Shown: positions 45,870-56,441, counted from the first letter of the stretch. The stretch: DNA of 64,000 nt from Ferrovum myxofaciens (GCF_000735045.1 NZ_JPOQ01000035.1:1-64000); one strand, 5' to 3'. A program made the numbers and translations. The notes: generated by a model not told the origin, from the sequence alone.

Positions 45870-46728
45870 CCTTAAACCTCATGGAAAAATCAATGGATTT
45901 GATGTCCTTGGTCAAAGTTCCGATGGAAATTCGATCCACCCCCAATTCTGCAATCTGGCGTACCGATTCCAAGTTCACTCCCCCGGACACTTCGACTCGC
46001 GCCCGTCCGGCAACCTGCATCACGGCCTGTCGTTGCATCTCGAGGGACATGTTATCCAGCATGACCATATTTGCTCCGGCGATGAGCGCTTCCTCCAATT
46101 GCTCCAGAGTTTCCACCTCTACCTGAATGAACTTATAGGTTCCCTTGATGCTCTGTGCCAAGGTAACCGCCTGAGTGATGGAACCCGTGGCAGCAATATG
46201 ATTTTCCTTGATCAGGATGGCATCGTAAAGTCCCATTCGATGATTGGTCCCCCCCCCGATCCGCACGGCGTACTTTTCTGCCAGACGTAGCCCAGGAATG
46301 GTTTTTCTGGTATCGACGATCACCGCCCGTGTACCAGCCACGGTACGCACGAACTGGCGTGTTTGAGTAGCAACACCCGACAGTGTTTGCAGAAAATTCA
46401 GGGCAGCCCGTTCACCGGTCAGCAATGCCCGTGCCGGACCTTTCAACGTAGCCACTCTCTGTCCGGGAAATACTTCCGCGCCTTCGGCCACCTGCCACTC
46501 CACCTGCAGACGAGAGTCCAGTTGCCGAAAAACTTCATTCACCCAAGGTTGCCCGCACAGAACCGCACTTTCACGAACCAGGATCAGTGCTTCAGAAACC
46601 ACGGGTTCCGGAATCAGGAATGCGGTCAGATCCCCTGCGCCCACATCTTCAGCCAGAGTTCTTTGCACCTGTTTTTCGAGGTGCAAGCGTTGCGCCATAC
46701 CCTCCTGTTGCGTTTGATGGGGTTCCAT
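45856..46728 (-). CDS. nadC: Nicotinate-nucleotide pyrophosphorylase (carboxylating)
   Basis: A 290-residue enzyme converting quinolinate and PRPP to nicotinate mononucleotide. Family motifs: [12 protein letters not shown], the [16 protein letters not shown] segment, [21 protein letters not shown] with its catalytic basic residues, [16 protein letters not shown], and [15 protein letters not shown] 46728 has AAAGGG five to six bases upstream; ATG 46698 would give 280 residues, nearer the family norm, but its AGGAGGG is too close. The upstream frame to 46917 is not supported. It heads the nadC-nadA operon and is divergent from panD. Confidence 0.94.
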   Translation of the reverse strand: MEPHQTQQEGMAQRLHLEKQVQRTLAEDVGAGDLTAFLIPEPVVSEALILVRESAVLCGQPWVNEVFRQLDSRLQVEWQVAEGAEVFPGQRVATLKGPARALLTGERAALNFLQTLSGVATQTRQFVRTVAGTRAVIVDTRKTIPGLRLAEKYAVRIGGGTNHRMGLYDAILIKENHIAATGSITQAVTLAQSIKGTYKFIQVEVETLEQLEEALIAGANMVMLDNMSLEMQRQAVMQVAGRARVEVSGGVNLESVRQIAELGVDRISIGTLTKDIKSIDFSMRFKDVSL

Positions 46729-46884
46729 CCATGCCCTTTCTTCCACCTCGCCTCCCTGATCAAATGTACAGTGAAAAACTGCTATTGTCCCAAGGACTGC
46801 AGGGGCTTGCAATATGAATCCAGAGAATTGGAGTAAAATGCGACTTTTATTAATTTGAGAAGGCCTGTCTGCTTGCCATTGCCT

Positions 46885-47265
46885 ATGTTCCAAACCATGC
46901 TCAAGGCCAAACTGCACCGCGTCTCGGTGACCCAGTCAGAACTGGGTTATGAAGGGTCCTGCGCCATCGATGAAAATTTGCTGGAAGCGGCGGACATTCA
47001 TGAATATCAGCAGATCGATATCTACAATGTCAATAATGGAGAACGCTTCACGACCTATGCCATTAGAGGTGCGCGCAACACTGGCATGATTTCCGTCAAT
47101 GGCGCCGCTGCCCGAAAAGCTCAAGTGGGAGACATATTGATCATTGCCACCTATGCCAGTTATGCCCCGGAGGAATTGAAAAACTTCTCGCCACGCCTGG
47201 TTTATGTGGACGAACGTAACCAGGTCAAACGCATGGAACACGAGATTCCGCTACAAAAAGTTTGA
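46885..47265 (+). CDS. panD: Aspartate 1-decarboxylase
   Basis: A 126-residue pyruvoyl-dependent enzyme giving beta-alanine for pantothenate. The self-cleavage site Gly24-Ser25 is in GYEGSCAID, at the same numbering as the E. coli enzyme, and the start of the protein [13 protein letters not shown] matches the family. Tyr58-like (TYAIRG) and NGAAAR segments follow. The ATG at 46885 is preferred over 46855 on length. Aspartate is also the substrate of nadB nearby, and panB lies at the other end of the window; panC is not present. Confidence 0.94.
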   Translation: MFQTMLKAKLHRVSVTQSELGYEGSCAIDENLLEAADIHEYQQIDIYNVNNGERFTTYAIRGARNTGMISVNGAAARKAQVGDILIIATYASYAPEELKNFSPRLVYVDERNQVKRMEHEIPLQKV

Positions 47266-47277
47266 AATCCAGAACAC

Positions 47278-48231
47278 TCATTTTTGAAGTGCTGCGGTCA
47301 ATTCAGGAACCAGTAGGTTCAGATCCCCCACCAATCCATAATCTGCCACAGCGAAGATGGGCGCATCCGGGTCCTTATTGATGGCCACAATAACCCGGGA
47401 AGTCTGCATGCCAGCCAGATGCTGGATGGCTCCTGAAATACCGATTGCAATATACAGGTCCGGAGCGACCACCTTGCCCGTCTGACCCACCTGAACGTCA
47501 TTGGGGGCATAGCCCAGGTCCACGGCGGCTCGGGACGCCCCAAGCGCAGCGTTCAACTCCTCTGCCAAAGGCCCCAGCAAAGCCTCATAATGTTCTGCGC
47601 TACCCAGTCCGCGCCCACCGGACACTACGACTCGGGCATTCTCCAGGGAGGGACGACCTTCCTGCGCATGCGTGTGCACAGAAATCCGGGTGGACAACGG
47701 CATCGCTGCAGGACAAGGCAGATTTTCCACCGGTACCGGTTCAGTCCTTTCTCCCTCTACCCCCGGAAAAGCCGTGGTGCGCACCGTCATCAGTTTGAGG
47801 GATTCGGGGCAGCATACCGTTGCCCAGATGCTCCCGGCGTAAATCGGTCGGATAAAGGTATCGGAAGATTCCACGCCCACGACATCGCTGATCATGGCCA
47901 CATCTTCCAATGCAGCCAAGCGGGGCATCCAGTTCTTGCCAATGGCCGTCGCGGCGGTCAGGATATGCGTATATTGACGCGCCAGAGGTCGCACCAGGGC
48001 GCAGAGCATTTCCGCCAGTCCCTCCGCAAGGGTCGCTCCTGATCCATTCAGAACCCGATGGATCCCCGGCAAATGTTGAGCCTCCACCAGGGCGGAAGTC
48101 GTATCTCCTCCCCAGATCAGCACATCCGTATCCCCTTTCAAGGCCTTGGCAGCCGCGAGTAGGGAACGAATGGAGGACTTCAAATGACCGTCAGGGCCCA
48201 ACTCAGTGACCAGTAAAATTCGGTTTTCCAT
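47278..48231 (-). CDS. etfA: Electron transfer flavoprotein alpha subunit
   Basis: A 317-residue FAD-binding subunit of ETF, which takes electrons from acyl-CoA dehydrogenases. The C-terminal FAD domain shows [39 protein letters not shown] and [20 protein letters not shown]. Length is normal. It starts three bases after the stop of the beta-subunit gene and ends the four-gene fatty-acid oxidation operon. Confidence 0.93.
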   Translation of the reverse strand: MENRILLVTELGPDGHLKSSIRSLLAAAKALKGDTDVLIWGGDTTSALVEAQHLPGIHRVLNGSGATLAEGLAEMLCALVRPLARQYTHILTAATAIGKNWMPRLAALEDVAMISDVVGVESSDTFIRPIYAGSIWATVCCPESLKLMTVRTTAFPGVEGERTEPVPVENLPCPAAMPLSTRISVHTHAQEGRPSLENARVVVSGGRGLGSAEHYEALLGPLAEELNAALGASRAAVDLGYAPNDVQVGQTGKVVAPDLYIAIGISGAIQHLAGMQTSRVIVAINKDPDAPIFAVADYGLVGDLNLLVPELTAALQK

Positions 48232-48234
48232 CGT

Positions 48235-48984
48235 TCAAATCACCTTGGCTTCATTTTTGAGACGCGCCAGCAACGTGGCCACGGAGTCCACCTTGATACC
48301 GGCAGGACGTTGGGGCGGTTCCTGGACCCGCAGAGTCTTCAAACGGGGTTCCACCGTTACCCCTAACTCCTCGGGGGTCAGGGTTTCGATAGGTTTCTTG
48401 CGGGCCTTCATGATATTGGGCAACGTGGCGTAGCGCGGTTCATTCAGGCGCAAGTCCGTCGTAATCACGGCAGGCAAAAGCAGACGCAGAGTTTCAGTAC
48501 CTCCGTCGGTTTCCCGCACCACGTCTACCCTTCCCTCTCCCATCTGTATTTCAGCGGCATTGGTGGCCTGCCCCCAATTCAGCAGGGCAGCCAACATTTG
48601 TCCAGTCTGGTTTGCATCATCATCGATGGCCTGTTTACCACAGATCACCAAGGTTGGCATTTCACGCAGGACCACTGCTTGCAATAATTTAGCCACGGCC
48701 AGGGGTTGTAATTCCGTGGTCGAAGATACCCAGAGCGCTCGGTCAGCGCCCAGAGCAAGGGCTGTACGCAATCCCTCCTGAACCATTGCATCTCCACAGG
48801 AAAGAGCCACCACTTCTGTGGCCAGCCCTGCTTCCTTCAAGCGAATCGCCGCTTCCAGAGCAATCTCGTCAAAGGGATTGAGGGACATCTTGAGCCCGGC
48901 CAACGCCACACCGCTGCCGTCTGCCTTGGCTCGAGCCTTGATGTTGTAGTCCAGAACACGCTTCACAGGGACCAGTATTTTCAT
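48235..48984 (-). CDS. etfB: Electron transfer flavoprotein beta subunit
   Basis: A 249-residue subunit. [20 protein letters not shown] is the family N-terminus; [38 protein letters not shown] (AMP-binding region) and [12 protein letters not shown] follow. ATG at 48984 is used (upstream extension unsupported). It lies 34 bases downstream of the thiolase gene. Confidence 0.93.
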   Translation of the reverse strand: MKILVPVKRVLDYNIKARAKADGSGVALAGLKMSLNPFDEIALEAAIRLKEAGLATEVVALSCGDAMVQEGLRTALALGADRALWVSSTTELQPLAVAKLLQAVVLREMPTLVICGKQAIDDDANQTGQMLAALLNWGQATNAAEIQMGEGRVDVVRETDGGTETLRLLLPAVITTDLRLNEPRYATLPNIMKARKKPIETLTPEELGVTVEPRLKTLRVQEPPQRPAGIKVDSVATLLARLKNEAKVI

Positions 48985-49018
48985 GGGGTTTCCTTGTACA
49001 TGACAGGGCAGGATTCTA

Positions 49019-50203
49019 TCATACCCGTTCGAACAGCCCGGCAATCCCCTGTCCCATACCCACACATAGGGTCACCAAACCGTAACGCCCGTTAGTGCGG
49101 CGTAAACCATGAATCAACGTAGTCGTGCGTATGGCGCCACTGGCCCCCAGGGGGTGACCAAGTGCAATCGCCCCCCCCAGGGGGTTGAGCCGAACTGGGT
49201 CGAAGGCCAGATTCTTCTGAACCGCCAATACCTGTGCCGCAAAAGCTTCGTTGAGCTCGATCCAGTCCAGTTGAGCAAGACTGATCCCATGCCGTGACAG
49301 CAGAGGGGGTACAGCCTTGACCGGGCCAATCCCCATGATCTCCGGCGGCACCCCTTTGACAGAAAAACCCAGGACCCGCGCCAGAGGGGTCAATCCATGA
49401 TGGTGCACTGCTTCTTCGCTGGCCAGAATGAGGGCGGCGGCTCCGTCAGAAATCTGACTGCTGTTGCCGGCCGTGACGCTTCCCTTGACGTGGAAGGCTG
49501 GCTTGAGCCGAGCCAGAATCTCCAGACTGGTATCAGCACGAGGGCCCTCGTCTTGGTGCCAGGTTCTCTCCTGTGGTGTTGTCAGTCCTGTGTTCAGATC
49601 CAAAAAGTGCTGAAGTAGGGTGACAGGGGTGATTTCTGCTTCAAAAAACCCCTGGTGTTGTGCTTCCAGTGCACGTTGGTGCGATTCCAGAGCCACCGTA
49701 TCCTGTTCCAAACGACTGATGTTCCACTGATGGGCCAGATTTTCCGCAGTCGCCCCCATTCCCCAAGCCAACGGCGTGTGAAAAGGCGTCTCAAAAATCA
49801 GGGGACTGGGCGCAGGATGCCGGCCCATCATGGGGATGCGGCTCATGGATTCTACGCCACCGGCAATCATGAGGTCTGCGCTGCCCAACTGAATGCGTTC
49901 TGCCGCCATCTGGATGGCAGACAATCCGGAGGCACAGAATCGATTGACCGTCATCGCTCCTGCGGAGAGAGGCAATCCCGCCAGAACTGCCGCACTGCGC
50001 GCAATGTTGAGCCCCTGTTCTCCTTCCGGCATGGCACACCCGATCACCACATCTTCAATCGCTTCCGGATCCAGCATGGGGACCTGTGCCAAGGCTCCCC
50101 GCAAGGCTGTAATGAGCAAGGTATCTGCCCGTACCTGGGCAAACTGTCCACGCCCCTTCCCTACAGGGGTACGGGTAGCCGCCACGATATACGCTGTTTT
50201 CAT
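49019..50203 (-). CDS. fadA: Acetyl-CoA acyltransferase (thiolase)
   Basis: A 394-residue thiolase cleaving 3-ketoacyl-CoA with CoA. The nucleophile Cys90 is in [13 protein letters not shown]; His350 in [14 protein letters not shown]; Cys380 in LCVGMGQG; all three catalytic residues are present. ATG at 50203 has CAGGAGAG about four bases upstream. It follows the fused dehydrogenase/hydratase gene by 13 bases and precedes etfB, so it is part of the degradative module rather than a biosynthetic acetyl-CoA acetyltransferase, although the gene name is by context. Confidence 0.88.
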   Translation of the reverse strand: MKTAYIVAATRTPVGKGRGQFAQVRADTLLITALRGALAQVPMLDPEAIEDVVIGCAMPEGEQGLNIARSAAVLAGLPLSAGAMTVNRFCASGLSAIQMAAERIQLGSADLMIAGGVESMSRIPMMGRHPAPSPLIFETPFHTPLAWGMGATAENLAHQWNISRLEQDTVALESHQRALEAQHQGFFEAEITPVTLLQHFLDLNTGLTTPQERTWHQDEGPRADTSLEILARLKPAFHVKGSVTAGNSSQISDGAAALILASEEAVHHHGLTPLARVLGFSVKGVPPEIMGIGPVKAVPPLLSRHGISLAQLDWIELNEAFAAQVLAVQKNLAFDPVRLNPLGGAIALGHPLGASGAIRTTTLIHGLRRTNGRYGLVTLCVGMGQGIAGLFERV

Positions 50204-50216
50204 GTCACTCTCCTGA

Positions 50217-52598
50217 CTAATTACGCACAGCCTTGCCGGTTTCCAGAAAAGACTGAATGCGTTCCCGACTTTTTTGGGTGGCCAGCAAGGGACCGAAATG
50301 CGTCCGTTCCAGGCCAAGCAGGTAGTCCACATTGACCAAGGTTCCCGCAGGCAATTCTCCACCGCAGGCGACCGTGGCCAAGATACGTCCGATCTCGAAA
50401 TCATGCGCCGAAATTTGCCCTCCCTGTAGCGCATTGACCAACCCCGCAAGCATTTGGGCCCGTCCTTCCACTCCACCCACCGGAAAGAGTCGAGGCAAAG
50501 CAGGCGCATAACCGGACTCCGCCAATGCCAGAGCTTGTGTCAGGGCCACATGGAGCAATTCTTCACGGTGCGGAACGAGAACGTCACCGCTTTCGAGCCA
50601 GCCCCAGGAACGAGCTTCCTGAGCACTTTGGCTGACTGTGCAGCGCAGGATGCGCGTCAAATCCTCCTGCAGGTAGTCAGCTACCTGCAGGGGCGATTGG
50701 GCGGCCAAGGCGCGCAATCCTGCGCGCCGGGCGACTTCCGTCAGCCCCCCGGCACCGGGAAAGATCCCTACATTGACTTCCACCATGCCAAGATTGGTTT
50801 CTGTATAAGCGACCCGGCGGGTACAGTGCAGCGAGACTTCACACCCACCGCCCAGTGCATAGCCTTGCAAGGCTGCCACGGTGGGCACTGCACTGCAGCG
50901 CAAACGCTGAACCACGCGCTGGAACCGTTCCTGAGCCAGTGCCAACCCCGTCAAACCATGACGGGTATAGGTTTCGATGAACCCCTTGAGATCTCCGCCC
51001 GCTGAAAAGTGCGGGTCTGGACTCCACAGGACCAGGGCACGGTAATGCCCTTCAGCCTCGGTCAGCGCCTGATCCAGCGCTTCCAACGCAACTTCGCCCA
51101 GGATATTCATCTTGGTACGAAGGGTCAGAATCAAAATATCTTCATCCAGTGTCCAGAGTCGCGCGGCTTCGGATTCAGCCACCGTCCGTCCCGCGCTGGC
51201 TGCAGTACTCCCCCCCTCACCCAACAAGCGCAGGGGGAAGTGCTGACGTTTCAACCAGGGTGGGGAGAGACGGGGACTGAGGGTGGCACGAGCCGCTGAC
51301 CAGGAGCCCTGTGGCGTATGAACGACCTGACGTTGTGGATCCATGGCCCAATCGGGCAGAGGGAGGTCCACCAAGGTTTTTCCTGCCCGTCGATCTTCCT
51401 CGATCCACGCCGCCACCTCTGACCAACCCGACAGTTGCCACTGTTCGAAGGGGCCGAGGGACCAACCAAAGCCCAGGCGCAGTGCCATATCCACCTCACG
51501 GGCTGAAGGCGCCATGTATGCCAGGTTCAGGGCGCAGTAGTGAAACAGATCGCGGTGAATGGCCCACAAAAACTGGGCCTGGGGGTGGGTGCTGGCACGC
51601 AGACAGGCCAGTCTTTGGGACAGCGAAACCTCCAGACAAGCCTTCACCCCTGCCTCCGCCTTGGCTCCGCTGGGCACATAGGAACGGGTCATGGGGTCCA
51701 GACGAAGAATCGTCTTGCCTTCCTTTCGGTAAAAACCAGCGCCAGTTTTGGCACCCAGCGCCCCTGCCGAGATGAGTCCCTCGAGGAGGGGGAAAGGGGC
51801 AAACAGGGCACGAAAAGGATCATCCGGTGCCTGGGTATAGGTTGTACTGATAACATGGGACAGAATGTCCAATCCAACCACATCGGCAGTGCGATAAGTG
51901 GCAGAACGGGGCCGTCCCAAAAGAGGCCCGGTCAAGTCATCCACCAGATCGCAGGACAAGCCAAAATTCTGAGCCTGATGAAAGGTAATTACTGTTGCAG
52001 CAACCCCAATACGGTTGGCTACAAAGTTCGGCGTATCCAGAGCATGGATAACGGTCTTGCCCAGACGGGTAGTAATGAAGGATTCCAGAACGGTAATACT
52101 GTCCCGATCCGTCCGTGTCGTGGGAATCAATTCCACCAATGCCATGTAACGGGGGGGGTTGAAAAAATGCATGCCACAGAAACGCGTTTGAAGATCTTCC
52201 GGCAAAGCGGCACTGAGTTCCTCCAAAGACAGACCGGAAGTATTGGACACCAACCAGCCCTGAGGAGCCAAGTGGGGTAAAATGCGCGCATAGAGTGCTT
52301 GTTTCCAGGCCAACTGTTCGCCGATAGCCTCGATTACCAGATCACAGGTGGAAAGTCGGGGCAAATGATCGTCATAATTGGCCACTTCGATCAAACCTGC
52401 CCGTTCGAGTTCGACCAGGGGAGGCGGGCTCATTTTTTTTAATCCATGAATGGCCTGCAGAACCCGTCCATTCGTGGGTCCTTTGTCGAGGGGCAAATCA
52501 TAGAGTAAAACAGGAATGTCCAGGTTGACGAGGTGCGCTGCCAGTTGCGCCCCCATGACCCCGGCCCCCAATACGGCCACGCGCTGAATCTGAGCCAT
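50217..52598 (-). CDS. 3-hydroxyacyl-CoA dehydrogenase/enoyl-CoA hydratase (FadN/FadB-type fusion)
   Basis: A 793-residue bifunctional beta-oxidation enzyme. The dehydrogenase comes first: NAD loop GAGVMG at 11-16, the catalytic His144 in CGMHFFNPPRYM, and PNFVANRIGV. The hydratase follows at about 490-700 (SAGGDLKGF, GYALGGGCEVS, GMVEVNVGIFPGAGG with its acidic residue). This order is the reverse of E. coli FadB and matches FadN-type proteins. ATG 52598 follows GGAGG; an ATG at 52610 contains that site within its own coding part. It heads the fadA-etfBA operon and is divergent from the pabB-pabC fusion. Confidence 0.88.
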   Translation of the reverse strand: MAQIQRVAVLGAGVMGAQLAAHLVNLDIPVLLYDLPLDKGPTNGRVLQAIHGLKKMSPPPLVELERAGLIEVANYDDHLPRLSTCDLVIEAIGEQLAWKQALYARILPHLAPQGWLVSNTSGLSLEELSAALPEDLQTRFCGMHFFNPPRYMALVELIPTTRTDRDSITVLESFITTRLGKTVIHALDTPNFVANRIGVAATVITFHQAQNFGLSCDLVDDLTGPLLGRPRSATYRTADVVGLDILSHVISTTYTQAPDDPFRALFAPFPLLEGLISAGALGAKTGAGFYRKEGKTILRLDPMTRSYVPSGAKAEAGVKACLEVSLSQRLACLRASTHPQAQFLWAIHRDLFHYCALNLAYMAPSAREVDMALRLGFGWSLGPFEQWQLSGWSEVAAWIEEDRRAGKTLVDLPLPDWAMDPQRQVVHTPQGSWSAARATLSPRLSPPWLKRQHFPLRLLGEGGSTAASAGRTVAESEAARLWTLDEDILILTLRTKMNILGEVALEALDQALTEAEGHYRALVLWSPDPHFSAGGDLKGFIETYTRHGLTGLALAQERFQRVVQRLRCSAVPTVAALQGYALGGGCEVSLHCTRRVAYTETNLGMVEVNVGIFPGAGGLTEVARRAGLRALAAQSPLQVADYLQEDLTRILRCTVSQSAQEARSWGWLESGDVLVPHREELLHVALTQALALAESGYAPALPRLFPVGGVEGRAQMLAGLVNALQGGQISAHDFEIGRILATVACGGELPAGTLVNVDYLLGLERTHFGPLLATQKSRERIQSFLETGKAVRN

Positions 52599-52681
52599 CT
52601 CTCCTCCCATGCAGATCTATTTGTTTCATTCTAACCGAATCTTTCTTTCAGACTGTATCCCTTGAGTTTAAAATTCGAAAC

Positions 52682-54415
52682 ATGAACATCATTCTCGATT
52701 TTGCCGAATGTTCAGGGCTGCGCATCCGGCGCGTATTTCGTGAACCCCGTCAATGTCTGATCGCCCGTTCGTTGGCGGAGGTGCGTCCCGTATTACGCCA
52801 GGTTGCCCAAGCGTGTCAGACAGGTGCCTATGCTGCAGGCTTCGTGGCCTATGAAGCTGCGGCCGCTTTCGATACAGCCGCCCTCACCCATTCTCCCCTG
52901 AACGATTTTCCTTTGGTCTGCTTTGGACTATACGACGCCCCTCTACCAGGATGGGAAGAAGAAAGCGCCTCCATCCCGGAGGCATCCAAAGGGCCTTGGC
53001 AACTCAGCCTGACGCAGGGAGCCTATACTCAGGCAGTGGATACCTTGCGTCAGGCCATTGCGCAGGGTGAAGCTTATCAGATGAACCTGACGTTACGCCT
53101 GGAGAGTACGTTCTCTGGCTCATCCCTGCGGTTATACGAGCAACTGCGCCAAGTTCAGGATGCTGATTTCAGTGCCTGGCTGTCCTGGACCGGCGGTGCC
53201 CTTCTCTCCCTTTCACCGGAACTGTTCTTTGAAACCCATGGCAATCGTATCCTGACTCGTCCCATGAAAGGCACCGCATCCCCGGAAAACGCCTGGAACT
53301 TGGCCCAGTGCCCAAAAAATCGGGCCGAAAACATCATGATCGTCGATCTTCTGCGCAATGATCTGGCCCGCATCGCTCTGTCCGGATCAGTCGCCGTCAC
53401 CGATCTCTGTCGGGTAGAAGCTTACCCCACCGTACATCAAATGACGTCCACGGTGACCGCCTCCTTAAAACCCGATACCGACCTCGAAGCGATTTTCTCT
53501 GCCCTTTTTCCCTGCGGATCCATCACCGGCGCCCCCAAATGGCAAGCCATGCGCTGGATCAAACAGTTGGAAAATGGTCCGCGCGGAGCCTATTGCGGGG
53601 CCATTGGCTGGATTCGCCCAGGCGGGGATGCGCAATTTAATGTGCCCATCCGTACCCTCTGGCACGACGTACCTCATGATCGCCTTCGCTGTGGCGTGGG
53701 CAGCGGTATCACGTGGGAGTCGCAGGCCCCCGCCGAATGGGCTGAAATTGCCACCAAAACTCGTTTTCTGGAAGGGTACGCATCCGTCGATCTGCTCGAA
53801 ACCCTGCGTCTCGATCTGGGTCTCTGGGAACTCCCCCATTATCACTGCCGTCGTCTGCTCCACTCCGTTCAGGCACTGGGCTTTCCTGCTTTGACAGCGG
53901 AGCGTTTTACCGAGGCTCTGGATCGTTTTGCGCAACAGTACCCCACCGGATCTTATCGGGTACGCTTGCGTTACAACCGGCAGGGAAACTTTCATCTCGA
54001 AGGCTTTGCCCTGTCCCTTACTCTTCAGAAAACCCCTCAACCCGTCTGGCTATCTGCTCATCCCTTTCCCTTCGATCCCCAGACAATGAGGCATAAGACC
54101 ACCGAGCGCAGCCTTTACGATGCTGTCTTCTCTTCTCAGCCCACCCGGTGCTTCGATGTGCTGTTATGGAACGAGCGGGGAGAATTAACGGAATTCACGC
54201 GCGGCAATCTGGTGCTTGAAAAAAAGGGTAAAAAACTGACCCCCCCACTGTCCTGCGGACTACTGGCCGGCACGCTCCGTCAGTTTCTCTGTGATCAGGG
54301 AGAACTCGAAGAACACATCCTGACTCGTGAGGATCTGGTTCAAGCCGATCGACTTTGGTTCATCAACAGCGTGCGCGGCTGGGTTCCAGTGGTTCTCAAG
54401 GTACCAGAGGAGTGA
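52682..54415 (+). CDS. pabB: Bifunctional aminodeoxychorismate synthase component I/4-amino-4-deoxychorismate lyase
   Basis: A 577-residue fusion for p-aminobenzoate (folate) synthesis. The N-terminal chorismate-binding domain has RPMKGTASP (about 193) with the PabB-type lysine, ENIMIVDLLRNDL, and PCGSITGAPK (about 277-290). The C-terminal about 220 residues are a PLP-dependent fold IV lyase: VRLRYNRQGN, RHKTTERSLYD with the PLP lysine near residue 471, and LTEFTRGNLVLE. Such PabB-PabC fusions are common in proteobacteria. The glutaminase PabA is not here. The 3' end overlaps the convergent thioredoxin-PCuAC gene by 20 bases. Confidence 0.9.
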   Translation: MNIILDFAECSGLRIRRVFREPRQCLIARSLAEVRPVLRQVAQACQTGAYAAGFVAYEAAAAFDTAALTHSPLNDFPLVCFGLYDAPLPGWEEESASIPEASKGPWQLSLTQGAYTQAVDTLRQAIAQGEAYQMNLTLRLESTFSGSSLRLYEQLRQVQDADFSAWLSWTGGALLSLSPELFFETHGNRILTRPMKGTASPENAWNLAQCPKNRAENIMIVDLLRNDLARIALSGSVAVTDLCRVEAYPTVHQMTSTVTASLKPDTDLEAIFSALFPCGSITGAPKWQAMRWIKQLENGPRGAYCGAIGWIRPGGDAQFNVPIRTLWHDVPHDRLRCGVGSGITWESQAPAEWAEIATKTRFLEGYASVDLLETLRLDLGLWELPHYHCRRLLHSVQALGFPALTAERFTEALDRFAQQYPTGSYRVRLRYNRQGNFHLEGFALSLTLQKTPQPVWLSAHPFPFDPQTMRHKTTERSLYDAVFSSQPTRCFDVLLWNERGELTEFTRGNLVLEKKGKKLTPPLSCGLLAGTLRQFLCDQGELEEHILTREDLVQADRLWFINSVRGWVPVVLKVPEE

Positions 54416-55313
54416 TCGGCACATCTACATGCACGGGGGCGCTGTGCTGGAAATGGAGATCCAGGGGCACGGTCTGACCGGCCACCAGAGGATGATCCAG
54501 GTCCTCCAGCATCAAGTGGTGTCCTCCGGGTGCCAAGGTCACTTGACCATGAGCGGGGATCACCAGATGATATTCATGTTCCATGTGTGCCATGTCACCT
54601 TCCATTTCCATAGTTTGATGCAGCATGATGTGTCCAGCCACTGCACTGTCTGCGCCTTCCAGGGCATCTTCCCGATCACCCGGATTGACCAGGGTCAGAT
54701 ACACCACCCCCTCCTCCTGCCCAGGAGCCGTGGCGCGGGCCATCGGGTGCAGAATCTGGATGATAGGGGTATGCGTCGCCTGCACGGCAGATTCCGAAAC
54801 GGGAGCAGACGTAGGACTGAGCAAAGGTTCAATCCCGGCCAGCAAAACAGATTCAGGCAATCCATGATCGTCATCGGCCGCCCAGGCATTCTGGCGCACG
54901 ATTCCTTTCCGGTCCACCAGGATGGATAAAGGCATACGCCAAATCCTTCCAAATTCATCCACCTCAGCATGGTTCTTCAGAACCCACGGGAAGTGATAAT
55001 TTTTCATCATGTCGCGAGCCATGGGCTGGTCCTCGCTACTGTCCATGTCGATGGCTATGATATCCAGACCTCGGGCATGATATTTCTGATACAACTTTTC
55101 CAGACGAGGCATCTCCTCCCGACAGGGAACACACCAGGAAGCCCAGAAGTGCAACAGGGTGACATGACCCCGCTCGCTTTGTGCCGTCACCCTTCCTCCG
55201 CCCTCCAGGTTCAAGGTATAGGCCGGTACGGGGGCGTTCATCTCGAGGGCCTGCACAAGAGGTGCAGAACCCAATAGAGAAGCGACAATGAACCAAAATA
55301 TAGAACGCTGCAT
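54396..55313 (-). CDS. Thioredoxin (TlpA-like) and PCuAC copper chaperone fusion, exported
   Basis: A 305-residue periplasmic protein with a signal peptide ending near VQALE. Residues about 25-165 are a TlpA/ResA-like thioredoxin with FWASW-C61-V-P-C64 and cis-Pro128. Residues about 180-305 are a PCuAC (DUF461) domain: LH232QT, Met244, and PGGH-H266-L-M268. The Met244-X21-His266-X-Met268 spacing equals the family copper motif; the first ligand spacing is one residue longer than the published pattern. PCuAC proteins deliver Cu(I) to cytochrome oxidase and TlpA-type proteins keep its thiols reduced, so a fused copper-delivery tool is likely. It is the last gene of the operon beginning with the Sel1 or DUF2946 gene. 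Confidence 0.85.
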   Translation of the reverse strand: MQRSIFWFIVASLLGSAPLVQALEMNAPVPAYTLNLEGGGRVTAQSERGHVTLLHFWASWCVPCREEMPRLEKLYQKYHARGLDIIAIDMDSSEDQPMARDMMKNYHFPWVLKNHAEVDEFGRIWRMPLSILVDRKGIVRQNAWAADDDHGLPESVLLAGIEPLLSPTSAPVSESAVQATHTPIIQILHPMARATAPGQEEGVVYLTLVNPGDREDALEGADSAVAGHIMLHQTMEMEGDMAHMEHEYHLVIPAHGQVTLAPGGHHLMLEDLDHPLVAGQTVPLDLHFQHSAPVHVDVPITPLVP

Positions 55314-55375
55314 GCAAATTCTCCTTTTTTCAGAAAAGTACGATAAAACCCCAATAACGGGGAAAATTCTTCAGA

Positions 55376-56359
55376 CTAGAACAGGTAAGTAATGCCTGCG
55401 TTCACCATCCAGTGGGGCACCAGTTGATCCCCGTTGGCGTAGCGATACAAGGGCAGGTAAATCGAGGTATTGGCCTGCCAGTGACGAGACAGGTCGATTA
55501 GCGCACCGGGGGCCAGAAAAACATTGGTATAACCACTATTCAGGTTACCATACAAGGCATCACCGCCTCCTTGATCCGGGGCTCGCCACAGGGCATTTAC
55601 CTGTATCATGGGGATGATATGAGTACTGGTTTCGATGGCATTCCAGGTAACCCCTGCGACCGTATTGAGACTGTCTCCTGGTTTGTATCCCTGATAATGA
55701 TTTAGGGCATGACGCCAGGTACCTTGAGAAAACCACCCCCAGTTGGCACTGAAATTTCCCATGCTGTAGTACCCCAGCAATAAATCGGTGGTACCGGTTC
55801 CCGGCGCCGTGTCCCGATCGATCAAAGGTGCTGGATTGACGGGGCCGGTAGGTAATTTCAGACCGAAGGTCAACCCACTGGATTTATCCTTGGAGAATCC
55901 CGTATACATCCCCATCACCCGTAAATCAGAAAGACTGCTGATGTTGGCCGAGCGGGTGGTGGGTGAAGGATTGATCTGCCCTGGTACCCCGCTCGTATCC
56001 GTGGTGAAAGAGCGCATCCAGTAGGGAAGCATGGCCTCGACTCCCCAATTGTCATTGAACATATGCTGACCATAGAGGGTGTAAAAGTTGGTTCCGATCT
56101 GTTTGTCGGGGTTGAGTGCACCGGCTTGCCCGCTGGCCCCACTATGGTTCCAGTTCTGGTTCATGAAGGAATATTGAAGGCTCACCTGGTCATTCATGCC
56201 ACTTACGGGCAACCCGGGCAAACCTACATCGAAGACCCCGCACCCACAAGCACAGGCCCATCCCTGTGTGGCGACTCCAAAACCCAATATCAATCCGGCT
56301 AGCCTGTGACAGAGCGCTGGATTTAAAAATAAACTTTGTTTGTAAACCGAATGATACAT
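55376..56359 (-). CDS. Outer-membrane beta-barrel protein with N-terminal CACGCG motif
   Basis: A 327-residue exported protein. After a signal peptide (ending near GWA) the mature N-terminus reads CACGCGVFDVG, a short Cys-rich signature, and the rest is rich in aromatic-ended beta strands (for example FYTLYGQHMF, LLLGYYSMGNF, SIYLPLYRYANG) ending in F, as expected of an outer-membrane barrel. I do not recognise a characterised member. Its operon neighbours handle copper (DUF2946, thioredoxin-PCuAC), so it may bind or pass copper; this is inference. The ATG has AGGAG about nine bases upstream, after a 132-base leader. Confidence 0.65.
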   Translation of the reverse strand: MYHSVYKQSLFLNPALCHRLAGLILGFGVATQGWACACGCGVFDVGLPGLPVSGMNDQVSLQYSFMNQNWNHSGASGQAGALNPDKQIGTNFYTLYGQHMFNDNWGVEAMLPYWMRSFTTDTSGVPGQINPSPTTRSANISSLSDLRVMGMYTGFSKDKSSGLTFGLKLPTGPVNPAPLIDRDTAPGTGTTDLLLGYYSMGNFSANWGWFSQGTWRHALNHYQGYKPGDSLNTVAGVTWNAIETSTHIIPMIQVNALWRAPDQGGGDALYGNLNSGYTNVFLAPGALIDLSRHWQANTSIYLPLYRYANGDQLVPHWMVNAGITYLF

Positions 56360-56441
56360 TGTAAAGTTCTCCTGAAAAGATAACTCTGACCAACGCGCAG
56401 ACTGCTCGAAAAATGAGCAAGCGCATCAGAAAGAAAATTAC

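Noticed and set aside
49655-50335. Plus-strand open frame across the thiolase 5' end
   Set aside because: Antisense to conserved thiolase motifs and without a ribosome-binding site or similarity.
51540-52280. Plus-strand open frame of about 246 codons inside the dehydrogenase/hydratase gene
   Set aside because: No domain or signal; the minus strand has full NAD-binding and hydratase motifs.
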